A DNA stretch of 64,000 nt from positions 1-64,000 of the forward strand of contig NZ_LFLT01000022.1 in the NCBI RefSeq assembly GCF_001189955.1, read 5' to 3'. The translations under genes and the position numbers were made by a program. The notes below the pieces were generated by a model. That model did no database searches. It saw only the letters and a list, made by a program, of their open reading frames with translations, and was not told the DNA's origin. Origin of the DNA: Herbaspirillum chlorophenolicum (GTDB lineage: Bacteria > Pseudomonadota > Gammaproteobacteria > Burkholderiales > Burkholderiaceae_D). Below, in pieces: positions 11,152 through 18,961 of this stretch; position 1 is the first letter of the stretch, and the number at the start of each line of letters is the position of its first letter.

Positions 11152-11170
11152 ACATTCGCACATCGAATGT
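11152..11170. promoter_or_regulatory. Inverted repeat upstream of mocR-type gene
   Basis: ACATTCG (11152-11158) and CGAATGT (11164-11170) form a perfect 7-bp palindrome with a 5-nt spacer, next to a second larger inverted repeat. It is a candidate operator. Confidence 0.45.
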
Positions 11171-11172
11171 TA

Positions 11173-11203
11173 GTATGGATTTAATTTAAACACAAATCCA
11201 TAC
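11173..11203. promoter_or_regulatory. Probable MocR operator (10-bp inverted repeat)
   Basis: GTATGGATTT (11173-11182) and AAATCCATAC (11194-11203) match perfectly around an AT-only-but-one 11-nt spacer, 110 bp before the mocR start. One helical turn plus spacer fits a dimeric winged-helix regulator. Autoregulation is inferred from position. The rest of the 311-bp gap between 11064 and 11374 shows nothing else. Confidence 0.55.
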
Positions 11204-11374
11204 ATATCCGCAGCATCGCATACTAGACGGCAGCGCGCCATTTGGGACATGTGCGGCAGGTCTGCATGGAGCCTGACTTACCTCAACACGGCCTTGATCC
11301 ATACAAGCCATTGAAGTCGGAAAACCCGTCGGTACGGGTAGAGGTCGTGGCGCTGAACAGGCATCTTCGCCTGT

Positions 11375-12016
11375 TCAGGCCGCAGAAAAACCGACTCTTT
11401 CCATCGTGCCGATGTGCATGCTCAGCAATTGCAGCGCACGATCGACCTTCTTGTCCTTCAACGCATCGATGATCAGCAGGTGGTCGTGGTCGGAGCGCGG
11501 TTGCCAGCCGCGCTTGAAACCGGTTGAAAACAGGTAGCGCGAATTGGTCAGCTGCAGTTGCCTGAGCACCGCCAGCAGCCTGGGCATGCCGCATTCGCTG
11601 CTGAGGATTTCATGGAACAGGTTGTTGGCCTCGTCCCACTGCGCCAGCGAGGCCGCTTCCGAGCATGAGGCATGCGCCTGCTCAAGGCGCTCGATGTGCT
11701 CCGGCGTGAATTTCCCTGCGCTGTGCCTGAGCGCCAGTATCTCCAGCGAGGCGCGCATCTCGACGTTTTCCTTGATGACGGCCGGGCTCAGCGAGGTCAC
11801 GCGCACGCCGCGGCGCGGCAAGGTCACTACCAATCCCTGCGCTTCCAGGCGCTGGAACGCTTCGCGCACGGGCACATGGCTGGACTGGAATTCCTGTGCG
11901 ACATGGTCTTGCCGGAGCGCCGCGCCACCGGCTATTTCGCCTCGCACGATGCGGATACGCAGCGCCTCCGCGATGCGTTCGACGGTCGTGCCGGGGTCTT
12001 TTTGAGGCTCGCTCAT
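11375..12016 (-). CDS. bioR: GntR/FCD-family regulator, probable biotin repressor BioR
   Basis: A 213-residue FadR-subfamily regulator with an N-terminal winged helix (about 12-75, DHVAQEFQSSHVPVREAFQRLE) and an all-helical FCD effector domain (about 85-210). It is transcribed divergently from bioB. The BioR consensus TTATMKATAA, known from alphaproteobacteria, is matched exactly at 12017-12026, directly before this start codon, and at 9/10 positions before bioB. That makes biotin-operon control plus autoregulation the best reading. ATG 12016 has no ribosome-binding site because the palindrome abuts it, so the mRNA may be leaderless. Family is certain; the BioR identity is inferred. Confidence 0.75.
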   Translation of the reverse strand: MSEPQKDPGTTVERIAEALRIRIVRGEIAGGAALRQDHVAQEFQSSHVPVREAFQRLEAQGLVVTLPRRGVRVTSLSPAVIKENVEMRASLEILALRHSAGKFTPEHIERLEQAHASCSEAASLAQWDEANNLFHEILSSECGMPRLLAVLRQLQLTNSRYLFSTGFKRGWQPRSDHDHLLIIDALKDKKVDRALQLLSMHIGTMERVGFSAA

Positions 12017-12033
12017 TTATAGATAATCTATAA
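12017..12033. promoter_or_regulatory. BioR-type operator, 17-bp palindrome abutting the regulator start
   Basis: TTATAGAT-A-ATCTATAA is a perfect palindrome around one central base, ending at the base before the regulator's ATG. Its first ten bases, TTATAGATAA, fit the BioR signal TTATMKATAA exactly. Binding here would cover the regulator's own -10 region. Confidence 0.7.
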
Positions 12034-12081
12034 AAAAATAAATTGTTAAATGAAAATGACGGCAGATAGAATCCGCCAAAC

Positions 12082-12103
12082 GCATCATTCTACGTGATGA
12101 TGC
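12082..12103. repeat. Inverted repeat in the bioR-bioB gap
   Basis: GCATCAT (12082-12088) and ATGATGC (12097-12103) are perfect arms with an 8-nt spacer, midway between the two BioR-like boxes. It could be a second regulator site or part of the bioB promoter. Confidence 0.4.
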
Positions 12104-12116
12104 TACCAACTTCATT

Positions 12117-12127
12117 TTATCTATACT
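12117..12127 (+). promoter_or_regulatory. bioB -10 region overlapped by a second BioR-like box
   Basis: TTATCTATAC (12117-12126) matches TTATMKATAA at 9 of 10 positions. It overlaps TATACT (12122-12127), a good -10 hexamer that would start transcription only a few bases before the bioB ATG at 12138. A repressor here would block the promoter. I see no good -35. Confidence 0.55.
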
Positions 12128-12137
12128 TTGGGACGAT

Positions 12138-13166
12138 ATGACGCAATCAGAATGCACGATCCACTGGGCGCCGTCCCACCGCGATTCCTCGGCCGTCGAT
12201 TCCGCCCTCGCCTCCGCCCCCTGGAGTGCGGAGGCAGTGCAAGAGCTGTTCGACCTGCCCTTCCTCGACTTGCTGTTTCGGGCGCAAACCGTCCATCGCG
12301 ACCATTTCCCTGCCAACGAAGTGCAGCTGTCCAGCCTGCTCTCGATCAAGACCGGCGGTTGTCCCGAGGACTGCGGCTATTGTTCGCAATCGTCCCGGCA
12401 CCAGTCGGCCGATATCACCGCGACCAAGCTGATGTCGGCGGAAGCCGTCCTGGCCGCCGCGCGCGACGCCAAGGAACAAGGCGCCAGCCGCTTCTGCATG
12501 GGAGCGGCCTGGCGCAACCCCAAGGAACGCGACATGGACACGCTCACGTCCATGGTGCGCGAGGTACGCGCGCTGGGCCTGGAAACCTGCATGACGCTGG
12601 GCATGCTGGAAGAGACACAGGCCCATGCGCTCAAGCAGGCCGGACTCGATTTCTATAACCACAACCTCGACACCGCCCCGGATTTCTACGGCAACGTCGT
12701 CTCCACCCGTACCTATCAGGATCGCCTCGACACCATCCGCAAGGTGCAGGATGCCGGGATGCGCGTATGCTGCGGCGGCATCGTCGGCATGGGCGAGACG
12801 CGCCGCCAGCGCGCCATGCTGATCGCGCAGCTGGCCGCCCTGTCGCCGCAGCCGGAGTCGGTGCCGATCAATCATCTGGTGCCGATCAAGGGCACGCCGC
12901 TGGAAGATGCACCGCCGCTGGACGAGTTTGAATTCATTCGTACCGTGGCGGTGGCGCGCATCACCTTGCCCAAGTCGATGATCCGGCTCTCGGCCGGCCG
13001 CGAAAGCATGGGTGAAACCACCCAGGCGCTGTGCTTCGCCGCCGGCGCCAACTCGATCTTCCTCGGGGCCAAGTTGCTGACGACGCCCAATGCCTCGGTT
13101 TCTTCCGACCATGACTTGCTCACCCGGCTTGGCATCAAGCCCATGTCCACGGCTTGCGCATCGTGA
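12138..13166 (+). CDS. bioB: Biotin synthase
   Basis: A radical-SAM enzyme of 342 residues that inserts sulfur into dethiobiotin. The [4Fe-4S] SAM motif is CPEDCGYC (CxxxCxxC). RFCMGAAWR and the later NHNLDT and RLSAGRESM motifs are standard BioB, including the arginine near the [2Fe-2S] cluster. Start ATG 12138 has GGGA about 5 nt upstream. It is the first gene of a tight bioB-P450-bioF-bioA-bioD operon and shares its stop with the next start (TGATG). Upstream BioR-like boxes suggest repression when biotin is sufficient. Confidence 0.96.
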   Translation: MTQSECTIHWAPSHRDSSAVDSALASAPWSAEAVQELFDLPFLDLLFRAQTVHRDHFPANEVQLSSLLSIKTGGCPEDCGYCSQSSRHQSADITATKLMSAEAVLAAARDAKEQGASRFCMGAAWRNPKERDMDTLTSMVREVRALGLETCMTLGMLEETQAHALKQAGLDFYNHNLDTAPDFYGNVVSTRTYQDRLDTIRKVQDAGMRVCCGGIVGMGETRRQRAMLIAQLAALSPQPESVPINHLVPIKGTPLEDAPPLDEFEFIRTVAVARITLPKSMIRLSAGRESMGETTQALCFAAGANSIFLGAKLLTTPNASVSSDHDLLTRLGIKPMSTACAS

Positions 13167-14434
13167 TGCGGCAGGATGGCGCGCATCACGTACATGAGGC
13201 GCCCGTGGAATGGAGCGAGGAATTTTGTGGCGGTGCCTGGATCATCAGAAGCTATGCCGATGTCGCCGCCGCCTTGCGCGATCCGAGGTTCTCGGTACGG
13301 CGCGCGGCCCGCTGGATCAACAGCACGGTCGCGCCGTCCATGGGAGGCTTGTCTCGCACAGCAAGGGATTCCGGGCTGGACCAGTTCAAGCGCGTGTTCT
13401 CGCGTTCCTTGCTGTTTGTCGATGGCCGCGCCCATCGCCGGCTGCGCACCATCGTCAATATCGGGTTCAAGCCGAACGATTTGCAGTCGTTGGCGCCCGC
13501 CATTGCGGGCATCGCCGCGGAGTTGATTTCCGCGCTATGCGCGAAGGCGACGGCAAGCGGCGACGGGCTGCGCCATGTCGCATTCGATTTCGTCGAGAGT
13601 TTCGCCCGCCCGCTGCCGGCGCTGGTGATCGCCCGCATGATGGGAGTCACATCCAGCCAGCCGGCCGGCTTCGTTGGATGGGCGGCCGACCTGGCCGCAT
13701 TCATCGGCAGCCCGACGCCTACCGTCGAACAAGCCCGGCGCGCGCAGGAAGCGCTCGCCTGCATGACCGCCTTCTTCCAGGATGAAATGGCGGCACGCGC
13801 AGATACCCCAGGCGACGACCTGCTGGGGCGCATCATGCTGGCGCAACAGGAGCATCGCCTGTCCCGCATCGAGGCCCTGGCGCAATGCTGCACCCTGCTC
13901 TTCGCCGGCTATGAAACGACCCGCAACCTGCTCGGCAACGGCTTGCTGGCGCTGCTGCGGCATCCGGAGCAATGGGCCAGGCTGAAGGCGTCGCCGCAAC
14001 TGCTGCGCAATGCCATCCGGGAAATGCTGCGCTATGACAGCCCGGTGCAATACACCGGCCGCCGGCTGGTGGCCGATATCGAACTGCGCGGCAAGACGCT
14101 GCGCAAAGGCGAACTGGCGATCTTGCATATCGGCGCTGCCAACTACGACCCTGAACGCTTCACCGATCCGCACCGCTTCGATATTGCCCGCGACGAAGGC
14201 AACCACCTCGCGTTCGGCCATGGTCCCCACGTCTGCATCGGCGCCGCGCTCAGTTGCATGGAAGCGGAGATTGCCTTTGGTGCACTGCTGCGAGCCATGC
14301 CCGACATGACGCTGGGCTCCGCCGGCCTGTCCTGGCAAAACAATTCCGCCTATCGCGCGCTTGAGCGGTTTTCCCTCACTTGCCACCTGCCGTCCATGTC
14401 GCCACGGCGAGCAACATACGAGAGCATCCATTGA
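13166..14434 (+). CDS. Cytochrome P450, BioI-like, within the biotin operon
   Basis: A 422-residue soluble P450. The I-helix oxygen-activation motif is LLFAGYETTRN, the K-helix ExxR is in IREMLRYDSPVQ, and the heme-thiolate loop is FGHGPHVCIGAAL with the cysteine ligand. ATG 13166 overlaps the bioB stop (TGATG), so translation is probably coupled. Longer TTG/GTG starts lie inside bioB. Bacillus subtilis BioI is a P450 that cleaves acyl-ACP to pimeloyl-ACP. Sitting between bioB and bioF in an operon without bioC, bioH or bioW, this enzyme plausibly supplies the pimelate moiety. The role is inferred from context; the P450 fold is certain. Confidence 0.88.
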   Translation: MRQDGAHHVHEAPVEWSEEFCGGAWIIRSYADVAAALRDPRFSVRRAARWINSTVAPSMGGLSRTARDSGLDQFKRVFSRSLLFVDGRAHRRLRTIVNIGFKPNDLQSLAPAIAGIAAELISALCAKATASGDGLRHVAFDFVESFARPLPALVIARMMGVTSSQPAGFVGWAADLAAFIGSPTPTVEQARRAQEALACMTAFFQDEMAARADTPGDDLLGRIMLAQQEHRLSRIEALAQCCTLLFAGYETTRNLLGNGLLALLRHPEQWARLKASPQLLRNAIREMLRYDSPVQYTGRRLVADIELRGKTLRKGELAILHIGAANYDPERFTDPHRFDIARDEGNHLAFGHGPHVCIGAALSCMEAEIAFGALLRAMPDMTLGSAGLSWQNNSAYRALERFSLTCHLPSMSPRRATYESIH

Positions 14435-15612
14435 CCTCACATCACCTTCACTTCCACCAATCCCTGTCCGAATTGTCGGCCCAGAGCCTGCGCCGCACCC
14501 GGCGCGTGGTCGACGGCCCCCAGAGGCCGATCCTGGAAGCCGACGGCGTAAAGTACCTGTCGTTTTGCAGCAATGACTATCTCGGCCTGGCCAGCCATCC
14601 CGGGATCGTCGATGCCACGATCTCTGCGGCGCAGCGCTATGGCGTCGGTGCAGCCGCATCGGCGCTCATTTCCGGCCACGCCCAGGCGCATGAAACGCTT
14701 GAGCGGGAATTGGCCGATTTCGTCGGCATGCCGCGCGCCTTGTATTTTTCCAATGGCTACATGGCCAACATCGGCGCCATCACCGCGCTGGTGGGCGCCG
14801 GCGATGCGGTCTTCCTCGACCGGCTCAGCCACGCCTCGCTGATCGACGGCGCCCGGCTGTCGCGCGCCGAGTTCAGTGTCTATCCGCATAACGACATCGC
14901 GCGGCTGGAACATCTGCTGGCCAAGTGCCGGAGCCCGCGCAAGCTGGTCATCACCGATGCCGTCTTCAGCATGGATGGCGACATCGCGCCGCTGGCGGCG
15001 CTAACAGCGCTGTGCGAGCGCCACGGCGCCTGGCTGCTGGTGGATGACGCTCACGGTTTCGGCGTGCTGGGGCCGCAAGGGCGCGGCAGCCTGCAACACT
15101 TCGGCCTGCAGTCGGATTGCCTGGTCTACATGGGCACGCTGGGCAAGGCGGCCGGTGTCGCCGGCGCCTTCGTGGCCGGGCACGCCGACCTGGTCGAGTG
15201 GCTGATGCAGCGCGCCCGGACCTATATGTTCACCACTGCCAATCCAGCCATGATGGCGTCGGCGGTGTCCGCCAGCCTCGCCATCATTGGCCGCGACGAA
15301 TGGCGGCGGGAACGCCTGCGCGAAGGCGCCGCCTATCTCAGGCAGCGCCTGGCGCCGTTGCCGTGGAAACTGTTGCCGTCCTCGACGGCGATCCAGCCGC
15401 TGATCGTCGGCGACAACCAGAAAGCCCGTGGCTTGATGGACCATCTGCGCGGCCGTGGCATCTGGGTGCCGGCGATCTGCCCGCCGACCGTGCCGAAGGG
15501 AACCGCGCGCCTGAGGATCAGCCTGTCCGCCGCGCACACCAACGAACATCTGGAACAACTGACGGATGCATTGCTGTACGCCGCCTCGGCGCTGGCTGGA
15601 GATGCGCCATGA
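14431..15612 (+). CDS. bioF: 8-amino-7-oxononanoate synthase
   Basis: A PLP enzyme of 393 residues that condenses pimeloyl-ACP (or CoA) with L-alanine. Motifs: FCSNDYLGLASHP at the N-terminus, FSNGYMANIGAI, VDDAHGFGVLGPQGRG for cofactor contacts, and the PLP-lysine in YMGTLGKAAGVAGAF. I choose TTG 14431, which overlaps the P450 stop (TTGA) and has GAGAG about 7 nt upstream. A longer start at 14380 would run 17 codons into the P450 gene. The start of the next gene overlaps the stop (ATGA). Confidence 0.93.
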   Translation: MTSHHLHFHQSLSELSAQSLRRTRRVVDGPQRPILEADGVKYLSFCSNDYLGLASHPGIVDATISAAQRYGVGAAASALISGHAQAHETLERELADFVGMPRALYFSNGYMANIGAITALVGAGDAVFLDRLSHASLIDGARLSRAEFSVYPHNDIARLEHLLAKCRSPRKLVITDAVFSMDGDIAPLAALTALCERHGAWLLVDDAHGFGVLGPQGRGSLQHFGLQSDCLVYMGTLGKAAGVAGAFVAGHADLVEWLMQRARTYMFTTANPAMMASAVSASLAIIGRDEWRRERLREGAAYLRQRLAPLPWKLLPSSTAIQPLIVGDNQKARGLMDHLRGRGIWVPAICPPTVPKGTARLRISLSAAHTNEHLEQLTDALLYAASALAGDAP

Positions 15613-16943
15613 GCGGCGCCCGCTCCCATGACCTGGTCGCGCGCAGCCTGCGCAGCGTCTGGCATCCGTGCACCCAGATGCGGCACCATGAAACCAGCCC
15701 GCCGATCGCGGTCGCGCACGCCCACGGCGCCTGGCTCCACGATGCGGACGGCCGCCGCTATTTCGATGCGATCAGTTCATGGTGGGTCAACCTGTTCGGC
15801 CACACCAACGCGCGCATCAACAACGCCTTGAAGGACCAGCTCGACCGGCTTGAGCATGCGATGCTGGCAGGTTTCACCCATGAGCCGGTGGTGGACTTGT
15901 CGGAAAAACTGTCGGCCTTGACCGGCCACGCGCTGGGCCATTGCTTTTTCGCTTCCGACGGCGCTTCGGCCGTCGAAATCGCCTTGAAGATGAGCGCGCA
16001 TGCCTGGCGCAATGCGGGAGACAGCAACAAGCGGGAATTCATTTGCCTGCAAGGGGGCTATCACGGCGAGACATTGGGCGCACTCGGCGTCACCGACACG
16101 CCCCTGTTCCGCGAACCTTATGAAGGCCTGCTGCGGGCATCGCATGTCGCCGCCTCGCCCGATGCGCGCCTCGCCCGGCCCGGCGAAAGCGCATCGGATG
16201 CCGCGCTGGCCAGCCTGGAACGTCTGCTGCAAGAACGCCAGGGCCATATCGCTGCCGTCATCGTTGAACCGCTGGTGCAATGCGCCAGCGGCATGGCCAT
16301 GCATGGCGCCGATTATCTGGCCGGCGTGCGCCGGCTGTGCGATGCCTACGCGGTACATATGATCGCCGATGAAATCGCGGTCGGCTGCGGACGCACCGGC
16401 AGCTTCTTCGCCTGCGAGCAGGCCGGCATCTGGCCGGATTTTCTTTGCCTGTCCAAAGGCATCAGCGGCGGCTATCTGCCGTTGTCGCTGGTCATGACGC
16501 GCGATGACATCTATCGCGCCTTCTATGACGACGATGTACGCAAAGGCTTTTTGCACTCCCATTCTTATACTGGCAATCCGCTGGCCTGCCGGGCTGCGCT
16601 TGAAGTGCTCTCTATCTTCGAAGACGACGATGTCCTGGCCCGCAACCGCGTGTTCGCCGCAGCGATGGCCGAAGCGCTGCAGCCGATGGCGCACGATCCG
16701 CGTATCGCCAATTTCCGCCAGACCGGCATGATCTGGGCTTGCGATGCCGTGATTGACGGCCACCCGGACAAGGCCGATTTCCCGCGTCGCTTTTCCGCCG
16801 AAGCGGCGCGCAACGAACTGCTGCTGCGGCCGATAGGCAACACCATCTACCTGATGCCGCCTTACATCCTGGATCGGCAAGACGCCGCGTGGCTGGCCGA
16901 GCGGATCCAACGCACCTTCGATGCGGTAATGGAGGCGGCATGA
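15609..16943 (+). CDS. bioA: Adenosylmethionine-8-amino-7-oxononanoate aminotransferase
   Basis: A class III PLP aminotransferase of 444 residues that uses SAM as amino donor to make 7,8-diaminononanoate. Typical BioA landmarks are VWHPCTQM near the N-terminus, ISSWWVNLFGH, GGYHGETLGALGVT, ADEIAVGCGRTGSFFACEQA, the PLP-lysine in LCLSKGISGGYLPLS and HSHSYTGNPLACRAA. The ATGA overlap with bioF fixes the start at 15609. It also overlaps bioD by four bases. Confidence 0.95.
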   Translation: MSGARSHDLVARSLRSVWHPCTQMRHHETSPPIAVAHAHGAWLHDADGRRYFDAISSWWVNLFGHTNARINNALKDQLDRLEHAMLAGFTHEPVVDLSEKLSALTGHALGHCFFASDGASAVEIALKMSAHAWRNAGDSNKREFICLQGGYHGETLGALGVTDTPLFREPYEGLLRASHVAASPDARLARPGESASDAALASLERLLQERQGHIAAVIVEPLVQCASGMAMHGADYLAGVRRLCDAYAVHMIADEIAVGCGRTGSFFACEQAGIWPDFLCLSKGISGGYLPLSLVMTRDDIYRAFYDDDVRKGFLHSHSYTGNPLACRAALEVLSIFEDDDVLARNRVFAAAMAEALQPMAHDPRIANFRQTGMIWACDAVIDGHPDKADFPRRFSAEAARNELLLRPIGNTIYLMPPYILDRQDAAWLAERIQRTFDAVMEAA

Positions 16944-17635
16944 ATGCGGCGGGATTTTTCATCACCGGTACCGACACCGGCGTGGGAAAAACCTTGGTAT
17001 CGGCAGCGCTGATTCGTCTTTTCGCGCAACGCGGGTTCAAGGTGGCCGGCATGAAGCCGGTCGCCTCAGGCGCATTCCGGGATGGCGAAGACTGGCGCAA
17101 TGAAGACGTCGAGACACTGCGCGCCCAGGCCAACGTCGAACTTCCCATTGCCACGATCAACCCTTACCTGATGAAAGAAGCGACCGCCCCGCATATCGCG
17201 GCGCAGACCGAGGGAATACATATTGATCTGGAACATATCGAATGCTGCTACCGGGAGATCCGGCACGTGGCGGATGTGGTCGTTGTCGAAGGTGCTGGTG
17301 GCTTTGTGGTGCCGCTCAATGCAAGCGCCAATAGCGACGATCTTGCAGCCCGGTTGGGCCTGCCGGTGATCCTGGTGGTGGGAATACGGCTGGGGTGCAT
17401 CAACCATGCCTTGCTGACGCGGCAAGCCATCGCCGGTAAAGGCTTGCGCCTGGCCGGCTGGGTGGCCAATGCCATCGATCCGCAAGAAAGCCAGGCCAGT
17501 TCGATGATCGCAAGCCTGCAGCAACGCATCGACGCGCCGATGCTGGGCAGTCTCCCTTGGCGCGATGGCATGGATGCCGCCAAGGCATCGGGCCTGCTCG
17601 ACCTGGCCGCGCTCCAGTCTTCGGGTCTGAACTGA
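16940..17635 (+). CDS. bioD: Dethiobiotin synthetase
   Basis: An ATP-dependent carboxylase of 231 residues that closes the ureido ring from 7,8-diaminononanoate, CO2 and ATP. The P-loop is GTDTGVGKTLVSAAL at the N-terminus; GMKPVASGA and VVEGAGGFVVPL are the other family signatures. It is the last gene of the bio operon, with ATG 16940 overlapping the bioA stop. No clear terminator follows; a 150-bp gap leads to an unrelated HTH gene with its own promoter. Confidence 0.95.
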   Translation: MNAAGFFITGTDTGVGKTLVSAALIRLFAQRGFKVAGMKPVASGAFRDGEDWRNEDVETLRAQANVELPIATINPYLMKEATAPHIAAQTEGIHIDLEHIECCYREIRHVADVVVVEGAGGFVVPLNASANSDDLAARLGLPVILVVGIRLGCINHALLTRQAIAGKGLRLAGWVANAIDPQESQASSMIASLQQRIDAPMLGSLPWRDGMDAAKASGLLDLAALQSSGLN

Positions 17636-17715
17636 TCAATTGCTAGAAGCCAGCAAATATTTCCTCTCTTTCGCCTGCGAGTATCGATTTTGCATCGAGC
17701 AACACAAGGTCGCAC

Positions 17716-17743
17716 TTGAAATTTTCAATGGATTCGCCATAAT
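17716..17743 (+). promoter_or_regulatory. Probable promoter of the HTH/nucleotidyltransferase pair
   Basis: TTGAAA (17716-17721) and CATAAT (17738-17743) stand 16 nt apart, and the -10 runs into the long palindrome that begins at 17741. The layout fits an autorepressed promoter. Confidence 0.5.
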
Positions 17744-17768
17744 AATGTTCAGTTAATTGAACATTATT
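17741..17768. promoter_or_regulatory. 28-bp palindromic operator before the HTH gene
   Basis: AATAATGTTCA (17741-17751) and TGAACATTATT (17758-17768) are perfect arms, and the central TTAA extends the symmetry with one mismatched pair. It overlaps the -10 and ends just before the ribosome site. This is the classic position for an antitoxin-type autorepressor. Confidence 0.72.
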
Positions 17769-17784
17769 GCAGAGGGATGCCATT

Positions 17785-18264
17785 ATGCAACTACGCGAAG
17801 TAGGTATGCACGTCCACGATAAGCGGAAGGCCCTTGGGATCAGCCAGGCACAGCTTGCAAAGCTGTCGGGCCTGTCGCGCACTACTGTGAACCAACTGGA
17901 AAGTGGGGCGCTGGAAGATCTCGGCTATACGAAGCTGAACCATCTGCTTGGTATCCTCGGTTTGAGTCTAGATGCAAAGACCAAGGCGAAGAAGTCGTCG
18001 GCGCTGAAGATGGCTGCGCAGACCGCCAGCACCAGCTACAAGAAAATCCTCACATCCGACGTGCTGAAGAATATTTTGAAGTCAGGTGTAATCCCAGATG
18101 ACTTCAAACCTCACGTGATGACGCTGCTGGATGAGACGCCACTGCAGTTGGTCGTCAGTGCGATCCACGAAGCCTCGGTTGAGACCAACACGCCGGCGAA
18201 GACCGTGTTGAAACACGTTTCAACCATGGCAAAAAATCTTCATGCACATAGGGCAGTTTGGTAA
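17785..18264 (+). CDS. XRE-type HTH protein, probable antitoxin/autorepressor
   Basis: A 159-residue protein. Its N-terminus is a Cro/CI-type helix-turn-helix (about 8-60, LGISQAQLAKLSGLSRTTVNQLESG). The C-terminal 100 residues are helical with lysine-rich stretches and no motif I know. ATG 17785 is preceded by GAGGG at 8 nt; a TTG at 17767 lies within the operator. The stop overlaps the start of the nucleotidyltransferase gene (TAATG). With the palindrome upstream this looks like the antitoxin half of a pair. AbiE antitoxins proper (AbiEi) have a different winged-helix layout, so this is a variant. Confidence 0.75.
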   Translation: MQLREVGMHVHDKRKALGISQAQLAKLSGLSRTTVNQLESGALEDLGYTKLNHLLGILGLSLDAKTKAKKSSALKMAAQTASTSYKKILTSDVLKNILKSGVIPDDFKPHVMTLLDETPLQLVVSAIHEASVETNTPAKTVLKHVSTMAKNLHAHRAVW

Positions 18265-18941
18265 TGGCCAACGAAAAGACTTGGGAAGGGCTTTTCCAAA
18301 ACGCATTGCGTCTGGTCAACGAGATTCAGACTCGTGGTACCAAGCACCTCTACTGGACGTTTGGCGGAGGGACAGTACTGATGCGCAAGTATCAGCACCG
18401 CCTCAGCAAGGACATCGACATCTTCGTGCCGGATCCCCAGGCGCTGAACTATGTGAATCCACGCTTGAGCGAGGTCGCCGAAGACATGACCATGCACTAC
18501 GATGAGGCCAACGGCTTCATTAAGCTGTACTTGCCCGATGGTGAGATCGACTTCGTTGCATCGCCGAATCTCACAGAAAGGCCCTATGTCGACGAAGAGA
18601 TATTCGGCATGGTCGTGCACGTGGAGACCGCCGCCGAGATCGTGGCCAAGAAGTTCTACCACCGTGGTAATCGCCTGTTGGCGCGCGACATGTTCGACTT
18701 TGCTCTGGTGGCGGAAAAAGAGCCGGAAGAGCTATTGCAGGCGAGCGAATTCCTGATTCGCTACATCGCCCCGATCAAGACAGCGCTGGACAGCGATCTC
18801 ACGAGCCTGCGTGCGCAGTTCGACGCGATCGAGACGCTCTCCTATACCCCCACGTTCGATTACGTACTGGAGGTCGTGCGCTACCAGTTGGACGCAGCGG
18901 CGAAGTATGTCGAAGACCAGACTAAGCACACGAAGCCTTAG
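18264..18941 (+). CDS. AbiEii/AbiGii-like nucleotidyltransferase, probable toxin
   Basis: A 225-residue protein with the DNA polymerase beta-type nucleotidyltransferase signature: FGGGTVLMRKYQHRLSKDIDIFV (residues about 31-53), holding the GG motif and the paired metal-binding aspartates, and a third acid likely in GEIDFVA. KKFYHRGNRLLARDMFDFALV matches the helical RDxxD-like region of AbiEii proteins. It is short for AbiEii (about 300) and lacks extra C-terminal modules. ATG 18264 overlaps the upstream stop. AbiEii-type toxins transfer nucleotides to tRNA or related acceptors; the substrate here is unknown. A role in phage defence is inferred from family. Confidence 0.75.
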   Translation: MANEKTWEGLFQNALRLVNEIQTRGTKHLYWTFGGGTVLMRKYQHRLSKDIDIFVPDPQALNYVNPRLSEVAEDMTMHYDEANGFIKLYLPDGEIDFVASPNLTERPYVDEEIFGMVVHVETAAEIVAKKFYHRGNRLLARDMFDFALVAEKEPEELLQASEFLIRYIAPIKTALDSDLTSLRAQFDAIETLSYTPTFDYVLEVVRYQLDAAAKYVEDQTKHTKP

Positions 18942-18961
18942 CAGCTTGCTCTGAGGTTCCT

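Noticed and set aside
8621-11170. ACATCGAATGT shared at 8621-8631 and 11160-11170 as a common regulator site
   Set aside because: Many 11-mers recur by chance in 64 kb. One copy is simply half of an inverted repeat, and nothing else links the two genes.
17636-18961. Prophage or insertion-sequence remnant around the HTH/nucleotidyltransferase pair
   Set aside because: No integrase, transposase, terminal repeats or target duplication are visible. It looks like a small stand-alone module.
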